From assembly GCA_035649635.1 (NCBI GenBank), contig DASRJE010000198.1:186001-250000 (forward strand): 64,000 nucleotides of DNA, written 5' to 3'. Shown here piece by piece: positions 53,313 through 61,894 of the stretch (within the stretch, counting starts at the first letter, position 1; each line of letters opens with the position of its first letter). Under the pieces are notes generated by a model, which did not search any database, was not told the DNA's origin, and worked only from the letters and a program-made list of their open reading frames with translations. Origin of the DNA: Gp6-AA40 sp035649635. Its GTDB lineage: Bacteria > Acidobacteriota > Vicinamibacteria > Vicinamibacterales > UBA2999. A program made the position numbers and the translations under genes.

Positions 53313-56059
53313 TCGACCTTGTGCGGCAACGGCCGTGGCTCAACGGGGGCCACGGCACCGCGATCGCGCTGCGCCTTTTTCGACCATCGATACAGCACAG
53401 ACCAGACGCCCAGAACCAGGACGATCATCGCCGTCGTCGTCGTGACAGCGAGGGCGAGCAGGCCTCGCCATCCATACAGCTCCGGCGCCTCGTGGATGTT
53501 CAACGTCGCCGCCATCACGATAACGATCGTCAGCAGCGCCTCGCCAATGAACGCGACCAGCTTAATCGAGGTCATCGCCGCGCAGAGCCATGTGATCAAG
53601 AGCGACGGATGTTCGTCCCGCTCGTGGAGCCTGAGGAATCGCAGGTGGCAGATGTCCTCGATGTAGTCGGCGGTCGCCGCCGTCAGCGGAACCGTCAGCC
53701 AGAGATTTCGCAACCACGTCCACCCAAGCTGGAAGGCGCCGAACCACAGCCCGAACGCGAAGACGAGCGAATAGACCGGAATGAATCCGATGATGTCGCG
53801 ATACAACGTCTCGCGCACGATGGCTCGCATCCGGCAATCCGTCGATTTGTGCGGCCGCCGGCCAGTGAGCATCGAGCACCAGCGATCGAGGCAGTTGGTG
53901 ACCTGACGAGGTGACGTGCGGACCTGGAGCCGGACGATCGATCCCAGGTGGGCGCGTGTCATCGGCCGCCCTGCCCACGACAGCGCATTCACGAAATAGA
54001 TCAGGGCCAGTTGCAGCAGCAGCAACAGCCCCGCGAAACGCTCACCGTTCTCGGCAGGAGAGAAGAGAGGGACCTCGATGTGGAACGCCGGACGAGCGAA
54101 TCGCCACACCTCGTACGCGATCACGGTCGCCAGCATGATCACGGCACTCGAGATCACGGGTCCGATCACGGCGGACTGGATCACGATGCGCGCCGGTGGC
54201 GAGGGCGAGCGCGCGTACCAGTGATTGAGCACGACACCAAGGCCAACGCCGAGGCCGGCCCCGAACGAGATGACGACCCAGTACCGGACCGGGTTGGTCG
54301 AATCGCGCAAAGCGTCCGCGAGCGAAGGCGTGCCCGCACCGATGGTTGCCAGATACACCACGACGCCGGCGGCGCCAAAGATGAACAGCACGACGCCGAG
54401 CGCGCGCGTAAAGTAGATCGAGTCGAGGAAGGCGCGCCGTGGCGGTGATTCGCCCCTCAGTGCGATCTTGAAACTCTGGGTGCTCTCGGTCCAATCGATC
54501 AACGCGAACAACCCCGCCGCAATCGCCAGTAGCCACGCCGGCGGCGCGGACGTCCAGACGTTGAAGACCTTATCCACCACGAGGAAGCCGGCGGCGGCAA
54601 CAGTTGCCCAAAGCAGGAGCCCCAGATATGGCTTGAAGCCATCGCCCATCCATAAGTGGTTCGTCCTCATCCACGCGAGCGATGCCATCACGCTGTCTGC
54701 GTGCCTGGCTGCGTGCCGCTTCGCGTACTCGACCAGGTTTGGCGGCGGATTCGATCGGCGCTCCCAGTAGCCCAACACGCTCTCGTCGACGTGTTCGTTG
54801 ATGTTCGCGAGGATGAAACCGGGTTGGTTTTCGCTCGCACTGCGGTTGGCGCGCACCTCTGGGATTGGATCGATCGTGCGATAGCTGCGCTTCGCGCGCA
54901 GCACCGTCGTCCAGAATGGAGTCGCGAACTCGGCGTAGGAATCGCGCGGCCCCAGCCGCCCAATCGGCGACGGGACGACCTCGGTGACATGGTCGCAGAT
55001 CAGGCCGGCGCGACGCGCACCATCGAGCAGCCATTTGAGTGGTGCCTGCGCAAGCGGATTGCTTTGATAGCCGCCGCCGACGTTCGAGTGCGCGCCGACG
55101 AACCAGCGTTGTTCGATTCTGCCGGTCCACGCGGTGGCCACTGACGTCACCAGGTTATGTGCGCCACTCTGTTCGCGCGTCCGTCCCGACTGCGCGAGCC
55201 GACCGAGTTCGTCGGAGGGGTTGGGTCCGATATAGGCCACAAACGGCGTGTGACTGAAATTGCTTCGATGCTCGTCGATCGCCAGCGCATGCCGGCAATG
55301 CAGGATGAGGGTCGTCGGACGCATGTTGTGATGCAGCGCGAGCCGGCTTTGGACTCCAGGAATCGCGAGTGCGTCCCATCCCACGGCGCCGACTGTGTCG
55401 TACACACCGAGATAAGTGATCTGCACGCGCCGAGACCAGCGAACGAGCAGTTCTTCGGTGTCGTTCAAATCATTGACACGCAGACCCGGCACCCGATTGG
55501 TGCGCTTCGCTGTCTGGATTTCGTCCTTGCGGATCGACCATGGATCCCACACGAGGTCCGGGAGACGCCTGAATTCCGGGGCCGGTTCACCGAAGAGGGC
55601 AGTCAGCGGCCCGGTATGGTGTTCGTGTTGGCGTCCGAGCAGGCAGTAGTTCTGCCAGAGTTGGTTGACGGTCAGTGGCGCACCACGGCGGAGCAAGCCG
55701 CACGTGCTGATGAAGCCGACGAGCGATCGCGCCGTGAACGCGCCGCGGCTGAAGCCGAATATGTAGATCTCGTCGGCAGGCTTGAGCGGGTTGGCGTCCT
55801 CGAAGTTCTGAACCAGCCAGTTGTACGCCGCACGAACGTTGGTTTCGAGCCCGAAGCCGAAACCACCGCCCGTGATCTTGTCCAGGGGGCCTGTCCCGAC
55901 GCCCTCGAGATAAAACTTGATTTGTGTGACCGTGTCGGTGCCGAGCGGGTGGTCACGACACTCCGTCGCAAGCCCGAAATGATGCAGGACGTTCGTGGAG
56001 TCGTCGCGATTGTTCCACGTGCCGTCCAGGCAGAGCGCCAGCCGTCGAATTGCGGTCAT
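53300..56059 (-). CDS. DUF2235 alpha/beta-hydrolase with large membrane domain
   Basis: 919 aa. Seen: LALCLDGTWNNRDDSTNV at the N-terminus, YIFGFSRGAFTARSLVGFI with a GxSxG nucleophile elbow (Ser in GFSRG), YLGVYDTVGAVGW with acid Asp, and FVGAHSNVGGGYQ with His, the DUF2235 (Tle1-like phospholipase) triad. The C-terminal 420 residues hold about 8 hydrophobic helices (FLVVDKVFNVWT, LGVVLFIFGAAGVVVYLA, LLLLLQLALIYFVNAL). Known: soluble DUF2235 proteins include T6SS lipase effectors. No VgrG, Hcp or immunity gene is nearby, so membrane-lipid housekeeping is an alternative. Confidence 0.85.
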   Translation of the reverse strand: MTAIRRLALCLDGTWNNRDDSTNVLHHFGLATECRDHPLGTDTVTQIKFYLEGVGTGPLDKITGGGFGFGLETNVRAAYNWLVQNFEDANPLKPADEIYIFGFSRGAFTARSLVGFISTCGLLRRGAPLTVNQLWQNYCLLGRQHEHHTGPLTALFGEPAPEFRRLPDLVWDPWSIRKDEIQTAKRTNRVPGLRVNDLNDTEELLVRWSRRVQITYLGVYDTVGAVGWDALAIPGVQSRLALHHNMRPTTLILHCRHALAIDEHRSNFSHTPFVAYIGPNPSDELGRLAQSGRTREQSGAHNLVTSVATAWTGRIEQRWFVGAHSNVGGGYQSNPLAQAPLKWLLDGARRAGLICDHVTEVVPSPIGRLGPRDSYAEFATPFWTTVLRAKRSYRTIDPIPEVRANRSASENQPGFILANINEHVDESVLGYWERRSNPPPNLVEYAKRHAARHADSVMASLAWMRTNHLWMGDGFKPYLGLLLWATVAAAGFLVVDKVFNVWTSAPPAWLLAIAAGLFALIDWTESTQSFKIALRGESPPRRAFLDSIYFTRALGVVLFIFGAAGVVVYLATIGAGTPSLADALRDSTNPVRYWVVISFGAGLGVGLGVVLNHWYARSPSPPARIVIQSAVIGPVISSAVIMLATVIAYEVWRFARPAFHIEVPLFSPAENGERFAGLLLLLQLALIYFVNALSWAGRPMTRAHLGSIVRLQVRTSPRQVTNCLDRWCSMLTGRRPHKSTDCRMRAIVRETLYRDIIGFIPVYSLVFAFGLWFGAFQLGWTWLRNLWLTVPLTAATADYIEDICHLRFLRLHERDEHPSLLITWLCAAMTSIKLVAFIGEALLTIVIVMAATLNIHEAPELYGWRGLLALAVTTTTAMIVLVLGVWSVLYRWSKKAQRDRGAVAPVEPRPLPHKVEAGL

Positions 56060-56104
56060 GAAACGATGCGGGTCCGCAAGGTAACCCCCTCTTACTGCCC
56101 CCCC

Positions 56105-56171
56105 TAGACGTCTTGAACGGTCAGAATCCTTACGAACGAATCAAGCTTCTGCGATACGTTCAAGACGTCTA
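56105..56171. repeat. Stem-loop 1 of a three-hairpin cluster
   Basis: TAGACGTCTTGAACG (56105-56119) and CGTTCAAGACGTCTA (56157-56171) are perfect 15-nt inverted repeats separated by 37 nt. It lies 45 nt upstream of the DUF2235 start and is followed at once by the next hairpin. It resembles the ends of a small mobile palindrome or a large regulatory stem. Confidence 0.85.
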
Positions 56172-56172
56172 C

Positions 56173-56191
56173 GCCCGCCCGGAGGGCGGGC
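56173..56191. repeat. Stem-loop 2, GC hairpin
   Basis: GCCCGCCC GGA GGGCGGGC, a perfect 8-bp GC stem with a 3-nt loop followed by AAAAG. Terminator-like except that it is not at a gene end. Confidence 0.75.
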
Positions 56192-56204
56192 AAAAGATAC
56201 TGCC

Positions 56205-56258
56205 ATCTAGCGAGGCGGAGCCACATGCTCGTCGATCTGAGGCGGCGCCTCGCTAGAT
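56205..56258. repeat. Stem-loop 3 of the cluster
   Basis: ATCTAGCGAGGCG (56205-56217) and CGCCTCGCTAGAT (56246-56258) are perfect 13-nt inverted repeats, and a further GCC/GGC pair extends the stem inward after two mismatches. Confidence 0.8.
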
Positions 56259-56304
56259 TAGTGAACGAAGAAGCGGATCCGTATCGAATAGAAAAGCGTT
56301 CGCG

Positions 56305-56333
56305 TTGACCGGGCCCCGGGCGGGGGCTACACT
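56305..56333 (+). promoter_or_regulatory. Sigma-70-type promoter for the VOC gene
   Basis: TTGACC (56305-56310) and TACACT (56328-56333) are separated by exactly 17 bp. The GTG start lies 21 nt after the -10 box and is preceded by AAGGAGG. A GGCGGG/CCCGCC pair overlaps the -10 and start region and could be an operator or an early mRNA hairpin. Confidence 0.55.
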
Positions 56334-56354
56334 GCCCGCCTCCAAGGAGGCACC

Positions 56355-56813
56355 GTGCAGCATGTTATATCGGACCTGGTGAGCCGTTTCGAGCATGGCC
56401 GGCTCTCGCGACGGGAACTGATTCAGACGCTGACGGCCATGGCAGTGGCAGCGGGAACGTCGGCGTCAGCCGCTTCGCTCAAAGCCGGAAGCATCAATCA
56501 CACCTCGGTGCTCGTGAGCGACATGGCGCGCTCGATTGATTTCTACAATCGCGTCTTCGGCCTCTCGGTCATGAACGAGGACAAGGCGAACAAGATTTCC
56601 CGTCTTGGCACTGGCGGAAAGATACTGGTTTCGCTGCGAGTGGAGCCGCCGGCTGGGCTCATCGATCACTTCGCGATCGGGGTCGAGGGTTTCAATCGCG
56701 AGGCAGTAACGAAGGAACTGCAGAGCATGGGGCTCACGCCCCGTGAAAACCTGGAGTTCGGGTTCCATGTGAAAGACCCTGACGGCGCCAACGTGCAGAT
56801 CACGGGAATCTGA
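56355..56813 (+). CDS. VOC (glyoxalase-fold) protein with twin-arginine-like signal
   Basis: 152 aa, GTG start with a perfect AAGGAGG seven bases before. Seen: N-terminal LSRRELIQTLTAMAVAAGTS, resembling a Tat signal, then the VOC fold INHTSVLVSDMARSIDFYNR, VFGLSVMNE, IDHFAIGVEGFNREAV and FHVKDPDGANVQITGI. His and Glu positions for a metal site are partly visible (NHTS, DHFA); the usual C-terminal Glu is replaced by Gln in VQITG. Known: VOC enzymes include glyoxalases, dioxygenases and resistance proteins. Export suggests a periplasmic role. Activity uncertain. Confidence 0.83.
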   Translation: MQHVISDLVSRFEHGRLSRRELIQTLTAMAVAAGTSASAASLKAGSINHTSVLVSDMARSIDFYNRVFGLSVMNEDKANKISRLGTGGKILVSLRVEPPAGLIDHFAIGVEGFNREAVTKELQSMGLTPRENLEFGFHVKDPDGANVQITGI

Positions 56814-56997
56814 ACCTCATCAGCACCACTCGTGGTTTGACCTGCATCCTGACGCGGCCCAATACACGGAAATGCGCGTGTCGCTTCGCGCGGAGCAAGC
56901 CCGACGTTTGAATTCCTAGGCACCAATCGTGCACGCGCGAACGGAGGCAGTCGCACTACACCTCAACCATCGCGTTCAGAGGTAAGGAGGCATTCAC

Positions 56998-57249
56998 ATG
57001 ATTTGGGTGCTGGGCTGGATGCTTTTCGGGCTCATCGTCGGCGTCATCGCGAAGTTGGTCATGCCTGGACGTGATCCGGGCGGTATCTTCGTCACGATGT
57101 TGATCGGGATCGTCGGCGCCGTGCTGGGCGGATTCCTCGGACGCGCCCTCGGGTGGTATCAGCCGGGCGAGCCTGCCGGGTTCTTTGTCGCGACGCTGGG
57201 GGCGATCCTGTTGCTGTTCATTTACCGCAAAGCCTTCCGACCGGTTTAG
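56998..57249 (+). CDS. GlsB/YeaQ/YmgE-family stress membrane protein
   Basis: 83 aa. Seen: three hydrophobic helices, MIWVLGWMLFGLIVGVIAKL, GGIFVTMLIGIVGAVLGGFL and GFFVATLGAILLLFIYRKAF, joined by the family signature VMPGRDPGG. TAAGGAGG precedes the ATG. Known: small inner-membrane proteins induced by stress or stationary phase; mechanism unknown. A hairpin terminator follows. Confidence 0.92.
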   Translation: MIWVLGWMLFGLIVGVIAKLVMPGRDPGGIFVTMLIGIVGAVLGGFLGRALGWYQPGEPAGFFVATLGAILLLFIYRKAFRPV

Positions 57250-57258
57250 AGTCCGATG

Positions 57259-57281
57259 ACCGGAGCCGAAACGGCTCCGGT
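57259..57281. terminator. Bidirectional terminator
   Basis: ACCGGAGCCG AAA CGGCTCCGGT: a perfect 10-bp stem with an AAA loop between the convergent stress-protein and DUF1003 genes. TCCTT follows in the plus direction. Confidence 0.8.
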
Positions 57282-57289
57282 CCTTCGTG

Positions 57290-58006
57290 CTATGCGCTGG
57301 CGCGACGTGTCTTCTTGATCGGCTTGTCTGGCTCCTTTGCCTGTGTTGGCTCCTCTGCAAATTCCTCCATCCTGTCGGCCAGTGTTTGCACGTCAGTTTT
57401 CTTGACGAGGTCGCGGATCTGGGCGGACGTCAGCGATACGGGGATGTCGAGGTGACGCGCGATGTCCTGGAGCAATTGCAGGACCGCCGTCATCTCACGC
57501 TCGGCGAGCAGATCGATCTGAAGGTCGAGGTTGGAACGCTTGTCGGCTTGCGCCGTCAATCTGTTCTGGCTTGCGAGCACGAAGAGCGAAAGGAAGATCG
57601 CTTCGAGCGACACGGTCATCGTCAGGAACTGAAACGGGAACGGATCGAATGGCTTGATGCCGGGGATCAACGACAGATTGGCAAGCACCCATAAGGTGAA
57701 CCACACGACATGGAGGACCAGCATCCGGCCACTCGCGGAGATGCGTGTGATTTCGTCACTGATCCGCTCGGCACGCGAGCGGTGGTGGACCGAGGCCCGC
57801 TCCCAGGTCTTGATCGTTTTGATGTTCTCGTCGAGCGCCCGAGGTTCTCCTTCGCTTTCACCCGAGAGCTGAGCCTGAGACGTGCCGCGTTTGCGGGTTG
57901 CCACGACGCGCTGAGTGCATGAGTCAAGCCAGTCAGGTAAGAGGGTCGGAAGGCAGGTCCTGATTTCCGGACCCGCCGCGGTCGCACGACAGGCGAGACA
58001 CACCAA
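57290..58006 (-). CDS. DUF1003 membrane protein
   Basis: 238 aa from a TTG at 58006; a GTG at 58003 or later starts are equally possible because no ribosome site is clear. Seen: a polar N-terminal part, then two TM helices, GRMLVLHVVWFTLWVLANLS and PFQFLTMTVSLEAIFLSLFV, the blocks PGIKPFDPFPF and ASQNRLTAQADKRSNLDLQI, and a helical C-terminus ending in a Lys/Arg-rich tail. These are DUF1003 hallmarks. Function unknown; often found with stress genes. Confidence 0.88.
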   Translation of the reverse strand: MVCLACRATAAGPEIRTCLPTLLPDWLDSCTQRVVATRKRGTSQAQLSGESEGEPRALDENIKTIKTWERASVHHRSRAERISDEITRISASGRMLVLHVVWFTLWVLANLSLIPGIKPFDPFPFQFLTMTVSLEAIFLSLFVLASQNRLTAQADKRSNLDLQIDLLAEREMTAVLQLLQDIARHLDIPVSLTSAQIRDLVKKTDVQTLADRMEEFAEEPTQAKEPDKPIKKTRRASA

Positions 58007-58103
58007 TCAACGCCTGTCGTTTTTGCAACCGCCGAGTCGCGTGCCGATGAATGCGGATTCTGCGCGACTCGCCGAGCCGTCGCCCAATTACGGAGCTTTT
58101 GGT

Positions 58104-58682
58104 CTATTTACGCGATTTCTGCACTCGAGCTGTCGACGGCGGGACGTGTCCCTTGAGTCGCATATAAACGATGATGTTGCCGTAGTGCTCGTTGTTGTGA
58201 GCCGTGTTGAACACCAGAAGTGAGCCGCGTCCCGTCTGCGTTCCACCAGTCGGTGAGGCGGCCTTCACCAGTTGGTTGAAGTTGGCGTCCGTCGTCGACC
58301 CATACACCTCGTCGCAATACGCCAACGACTCATTCAACGCTTTCACGAGCGCGGCCTTTTCCGTCACCTTCTCGTAGTTCTGCCCGCCGAATTGTGGTTG
58401 TTCGCCTTTCGCCTGGGCGCAGAAGTAGAAGTTGCCGAAGATGACGTGGCCGATGAGTTGTGCGAAGGTGCGGACCTCTGGCGTCGGTTTGAATGAATAC
58501 TCGTCGGCCGGCATGCTCTCGGCCGCCTCGGCGAGGTTGCGCCGAATCGTCGCATGCATGCCCTTCGCCACGGCGGCCAGCGACGGCGAGGCCACTTCGC
58601 CAAAGCCACCGTCACTCGTTTGTGCCACGGCAGGCGCGGACACGCCAATCAGGCAGATCGCGAACAGCAGTTTCCTCAACAT
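58104..58682 (-). CDS. DinB-superfamily protein with signal peptide
   Basis: 192 aa. Seen: signal peptide (MLRKLLFAICLIGVSAPAVA-QT), then a four-helix DinB-like fold with SMPADEYSFKPTPEVRTFAQ, LIGHVIFGNFYFCAQ and NTAHNNEHYGNIIVYMRLKG. The His residues (LIGHV, TAHNNEH) could bind a metal as in DinB/YfiT proteins. Known: the superfamily includes thiol-dependent metalloenzymes. It lies 34 nt after the divergent permease in the same orientation as it; function unknown. Confidence 0.87.
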   Translation of the reverse strand: MLRKLLFAICLIGVSAPAVAQTSDGGFGEVASPSLAAVAKGMHATIRRNLAEAAESMPADEYSFKPTPEVRTFAQLIGHVIFGNFYFCAQAKGEQPQFGGQNYEKVTEKAALVKALNESLAYCDEVYGSTTDANFNQLVKAASPTGGTQTGRGSLLVFNTAHNNEHYGNIIVYMRLKGHVPPSTARVQKSRK

Positions 58683-58716
58683 ATCGATTCCTTTCAGCGA
58701 ACCGTCGCCACAGATT

Positions 58717-61182
58717 CTAGTCTTGACGCAGGGCGACTAGCGGATCGATACGGGCCGCGCGCCGCGCGGGGATGTACGCGGCGAGTGCCACGACCATCAA
58801 TACGACAGGAACAATCGTCAGATAGGTGACCGCATCTCCGCCAGTCCCTGGAAACGCCCCCTGAATGAGACCTCCCACTCCGGCGCTGGCAGCGACCCCG
58901 GCAGCGATACCGATGAAAGACGGCAGCGAACCCTGACGCAGGATCATCTGAAGGACCGATGTTGGCAGCGCGCCCATTGCCATCCGAATTCCGATCTCGC
59001 GCGTTCTGCGGCTGACGGCGTACGCCATCAGGGCGTACAAGCCAACGAGCGCCAGCGCGAGCCCCATGATGCCCATCAGGGCAATTGTCCGGACGACTAC
59101 GGTATTCAGGTTCTTGGCATTCGCGTAATAGAACGCTTCCATCGTCCTCATCGAGAGGATCGGCACGTCGCGATCGGTTTCCGATATGGCGGCGCGCATC
59201 TCGCCGGCGATCGCGGCCGATTCAGTTTCTGTTCTCACGACGAGGGTGCTTCGGGTCGACGGGTTCTGCAGCCGGGGCAGGTACAGAAAGGGTGTCGAAG
59301 TCGCGGTGAACAGGCGAAACTTCGTGTCTTCAGCCACGCCGACAACCTCGGCGAAGGCTCCATCCTGACTCGTGACGCGAATCCGCTTGCCGATCGGATC
59401 GTCGCCCGGCCAGTACCGCCGTGCCATGCCTCGGCTGACGATCGCGACTCGCGGTGCGTCCGGCGTGTCGTTCACCCGGAATGCTCGACCGCTGATGATC
59501 GCGATGCCGATGGTGTCGAAATAGGCATCGTCAACACGCGCAGCCGTGACGTTAAGGCTCTCGACGCCCGGCGGCAGAACGACGCCTTCCGGCACGATCC
59601 CCACTGATCCGCCTCCGTCCTGATTGAGGGGCACAAACGATGTCAGCGCGACCGATGTCACGCCTGGAATCGCTGCCGCGCGATCCTTCAGGAGTTGATA
59701 GAACATGTCGCTTTGGCGTTGGTCGTACTGCGCGAAGCTGGGATCGAGATTCGTGAGCAGGATGTGATCGGTCCGGAATCCGGGCCCACGTCCGTATTCG
59801 GCCTCGAAGGCGCGATAAAAGGACGACGCCACTGTCAGCAGTACGAGTGTGAGCGCAATCTGCGAAGCCACGAGCCCGTGGCGGCCCCAGAGACGCGCGG
59901 TTCGAGACGCGGGCGACGTCGTGTTTCGAAGCGCAGTGGTCAGATCGCGCGATCGCGTGCTGCGCCATGCCGGGATCACGCTCGAAAGCAGGGCGCTGAT
60001 GGCGGCGACCACGAGCCCGACAACGAGCGCCCGCTGATCCAGCTCGTATACCAATCTCACGCGGGCATCGCTGACGATCTGGAACTGCTGGAATGAAAGG
60101 ATTCCGCCGTAGCCAAGGGCGAGACCGGCCAATGCGCCCATGCCCGCGATTAAGGTGCTCTCCGTGATCATCTGACGCATCAACCGCCCGCGGCTGCCGC
60201 CGATGGCGAGCCGCAACGCGATCTCGCGTGCCCGCACCGGCGCGCGGCTCGTGAGCAGCCCAGCGACGTTGGCGCACGCAACCAGCAGGACTGCGATGGC
60301 CAGGCCGATGAGGATGACGCCGAGCGCCGCGACAGGAGCGTACTCGGAGAATCGCGCGTCCATCTCGCGCCGCATCAGGAAGCCGTGGCGCTCGTTCGTC
60401 GCCGGGTATTCCTGCTGTAACACGCCGGCGATGCGTTCAACCTCGAGGCGCGCCTGTTCGAGCGACGCCTCAGGTTTCAGTCTGCCGATCACTCGGATCG
60501 TCCGACGATCGCGCTGCTCCAGGATTCGAGGTGATGCGTCCGTATTGAGCGTCTGCAACATGGCGAGCGGCACATAGAAGGCCGCCATTACGAAGTGGTC
60601 GGCACCGGTGAAGCCCTCTGGCGCCACGCCAACGACGGTGAAAGCCCTGCCACTGATGCGGATTTCGCTGCCAACAATGCCGGGATCGCCGCCGAACTCG
60701 CTCCACGTCTCGTATGCGAGCACGACGACGGCGTCGCGACCGGCGACGCGATCTTCATCGGGCAGGAACCAACGCCCCTGCGCCGGCCGAACGTGAAGGA
60801 GATCGAAGAAGTTCGCGCTGACCGCCTGCCCGAAGGTACCTTGTGCAGGTTCGTCGCGCGTCCGAGTAAGGCTGGCAACCATGCCGTCGATGGCCGCGAG
60901 CCCCTCGAAGCTTTGCGCGCGGGCGCGGAGATCGGCATAGTCGGGATACGAGAGCTCGATATTGCGGTCGTCGCCCGTGGGTGTCGTACCGGTGATCGTC
61001 ACCAGCCCGCCCGCATCCGGGATGGCCAACGGGCGAAAGATCAGGCCATCGGCGACGCTGAACATCGCGGCATTCGCGCCGACGCCGATGGCAATCGAGA
61101 GGATTGCCGTGAGGGAGAACCCTGGGTTCTTCGCCAGCATCCGCGCGCCGTGCCGCAGGTCTTGCCAAATGGTTTCGAGCAT
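58717..61182 (-). CDS. ADOP-type MacB/FtsX ABC permease
   Basis: 821 aa. ATG at 61182 preceded by GAGGTAGGAAC. Seen: the family start MLETIWQDLRHGARMLAKNP with GFSLTAILSIAIGVGANAAM, two periplasmic MacB-PCD domains, two FtsX domains, and eight TM helices including LIGLAIAVLLVACANVAGLL and LVGLYALMAYAVSRRTREIG. The doubled permease with this N-terminal signature is abundant in Acidobacteriota. There is no adjacent ATPase gene, so it works with a distant partner or is an orphan. Probable export or envelope remodelling. Confidence 0.93.
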   Translation of the reverse strand: MLETIWQDLRHGARMLAKNPGFSLTAILSIAIGVGANAAMFSVADGLIFRPLAIPDAGGLVTITGTTPTGDDRNIELSYPDYADLRARAQSFEGLAAIDGMVASLTRTRDEPAQGTFGQAVSANFFDLLHVRPAQGRWFLPDEDRVAGRDAVVVLAYETWSEFGGDPGIVGSEIRISGRAFTVVGVAPEGFTGADHFVMAAFYVPLAMLQTLNTDASPRILEQRDRRTIRVIGRLKPEASLEQARLEVERIAGVLQQEYPATNERHGFLMRREMDARFSEYAPVAALGVILIGLAIAVLLVACANVAGLLTSRAPVRAREIALRLAIGGSRGRLMRQMITESTLIAGMGALAGLALGYGGILSFQQFQIVSDARVRLVYELDQRALVVGLVVAAISALLSSVIPAWRSTRSRDLTTALRNTTSPASRTARLWGRHGLVASQIALTLVLLTVASSFYRAFEAEYGRGPGFRTDHILLTNLDPSFAQYDQRQSDMFYQLLKDRAAAIPGVTSVALTSFVPLNQDGGGSVGIVPEGVVLPPGVESLNVTAARVDDAYFDTIGIAIISGRAFRVNDTPDAPRVAIVSRGMARRYWPGDDPIGKRIRVTSQDGAFAEVVGVAEDTKFRLFTATSTPFLYLPRLQNPSTRSTLVVRTETESAAIAGEMRAAISETDRDVPILSMRTMEAFYYANAKNLNTVVVRTIALMGIMGLALALVGLYALMAYAVSRRTREIGIRMAMGALPTSVLQMILRQGSLPSFIGIAAGVAASAGVGGLIQGAFPGTGGDAVTYLTIVPVVLMVVALAAYIPARRAARIDPLVALRQD

Positions 61183-61316
61183 CAAGTTCCTACCTCGTGA
61201 CAGGTCTGGCGCCGGACCAAATCAAGGACCGTGCCGTAAGAGGTCCGTCCTCATTGACGTTTTATGGGCGGCAAAAATTTCACCCGGCCCGAGAGCTGTT
61301 CGTCCTTGGGACGACG

Positions 61317-61337
61317 GCGTCCGCTTTCAGCGGACGC
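61317..61337. repeat. Hairpin GCGTCCGC/GCGGACGC
   Basis: GCGTCCGC TTTCA GCGGACGC, an 8-bp stem with a 5-nt loop. Its core TCCGCTTTCAGCGGA resembles TCCGGCTTTAGCCGGA at 25399-25416. It lies in the gap upstream of the permease gene. Confidence 0.6.
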
Positions 61338-61444
61338 GCCGCTTTTCAACGGCTCATTTCAGCCTTTTTCAGCGATCGCCTCAAGACGCGCGCTCGCCTC
61401 GTCGGCTACCGTGGCCAGCAGGAGAAGGGCAAGAGGTGGCATCA

Positions 61445-61894
61445 ATGGTTCGAACTATCCCGGTTGGAATTGCGGCGATGCTCTGTTTCTCGACGATGGC
61501 AGCGGCACAGTCCGCGAGCGAACGGCTGGGACAGCAGCAGTCGGCCAGTCTGTTTCGTGACCTCAAGCTCGAGGACATTCTCGACGACAAGGACGTCACC
61601 ATCGTGGTGACTCCTGGGGCGTCGTGCACGCCATCGGTGAAACGAATCGAGCGCCGTCGTCGAGACCCTGTGTGGAACGGCGTGCTCATTGGCGCGGGAG
61701 CGGGCGCGCTTGCCGGATTTGGCTTCGGGAGGTCGCTCGATTCACCGACCTGCCCGCGTTCCGGCACCGAGTGCGGCCAAGGCGCGATGATGGGTACGGC
61801 CGGTGGTGCATTCTGGGGTGCCATCGGCGGATGGATCACCGACGCGCTTATTCGCAAGCGAGAGACGATCTATCTTCCTCAGGACCCGCAGTGA
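61445..61894 (+). CDS. Secreted glycine-zipper protein
   Basis: 149 aa, ATG 61445 after AGAGGTGG. Seen: signal peptide (MVRTIPVGIAAMLCFSTMAA-AQ), a polar middle with SCTPSVKRIERRRRD, then GVLIGAGAGALAGFGFGRSL and MMGTAGGAFWGAIGGWITDA, two glycine-zipper helices. Such segments pack in membranes. Function unknown. Its last 16 nt overlap convergent rsmE. Confidence 0.8.
   Translation: MVRTIPVGIAAMLCFSTMAAAQSASERLGQQQSASLFRDLKLEDILDDKDVTIVVTPGASCTPSVKRIERRRRDPVWNGVLIGAGAGALAGFGFGRSLDSPTCPRSGTECGQGAMMGTAGGAFWGAIGGWITDALIRKRETIYLPQDPQ

Noticed and set aside
53300..56059. Type VI secretion effector locus
   Set aside because: Only the DUF2235 domain hints at it; no vgrG, hcp, PAAR or immunity gene is nearby and the protein has a large membrane domain.
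60962..61444. N-terminal extension of the glycine-zipper protein
   Set aside because: Antisense to the ADOP permease start and lacks a signal; the ATG at 61445 begins a perfect signal peptide.
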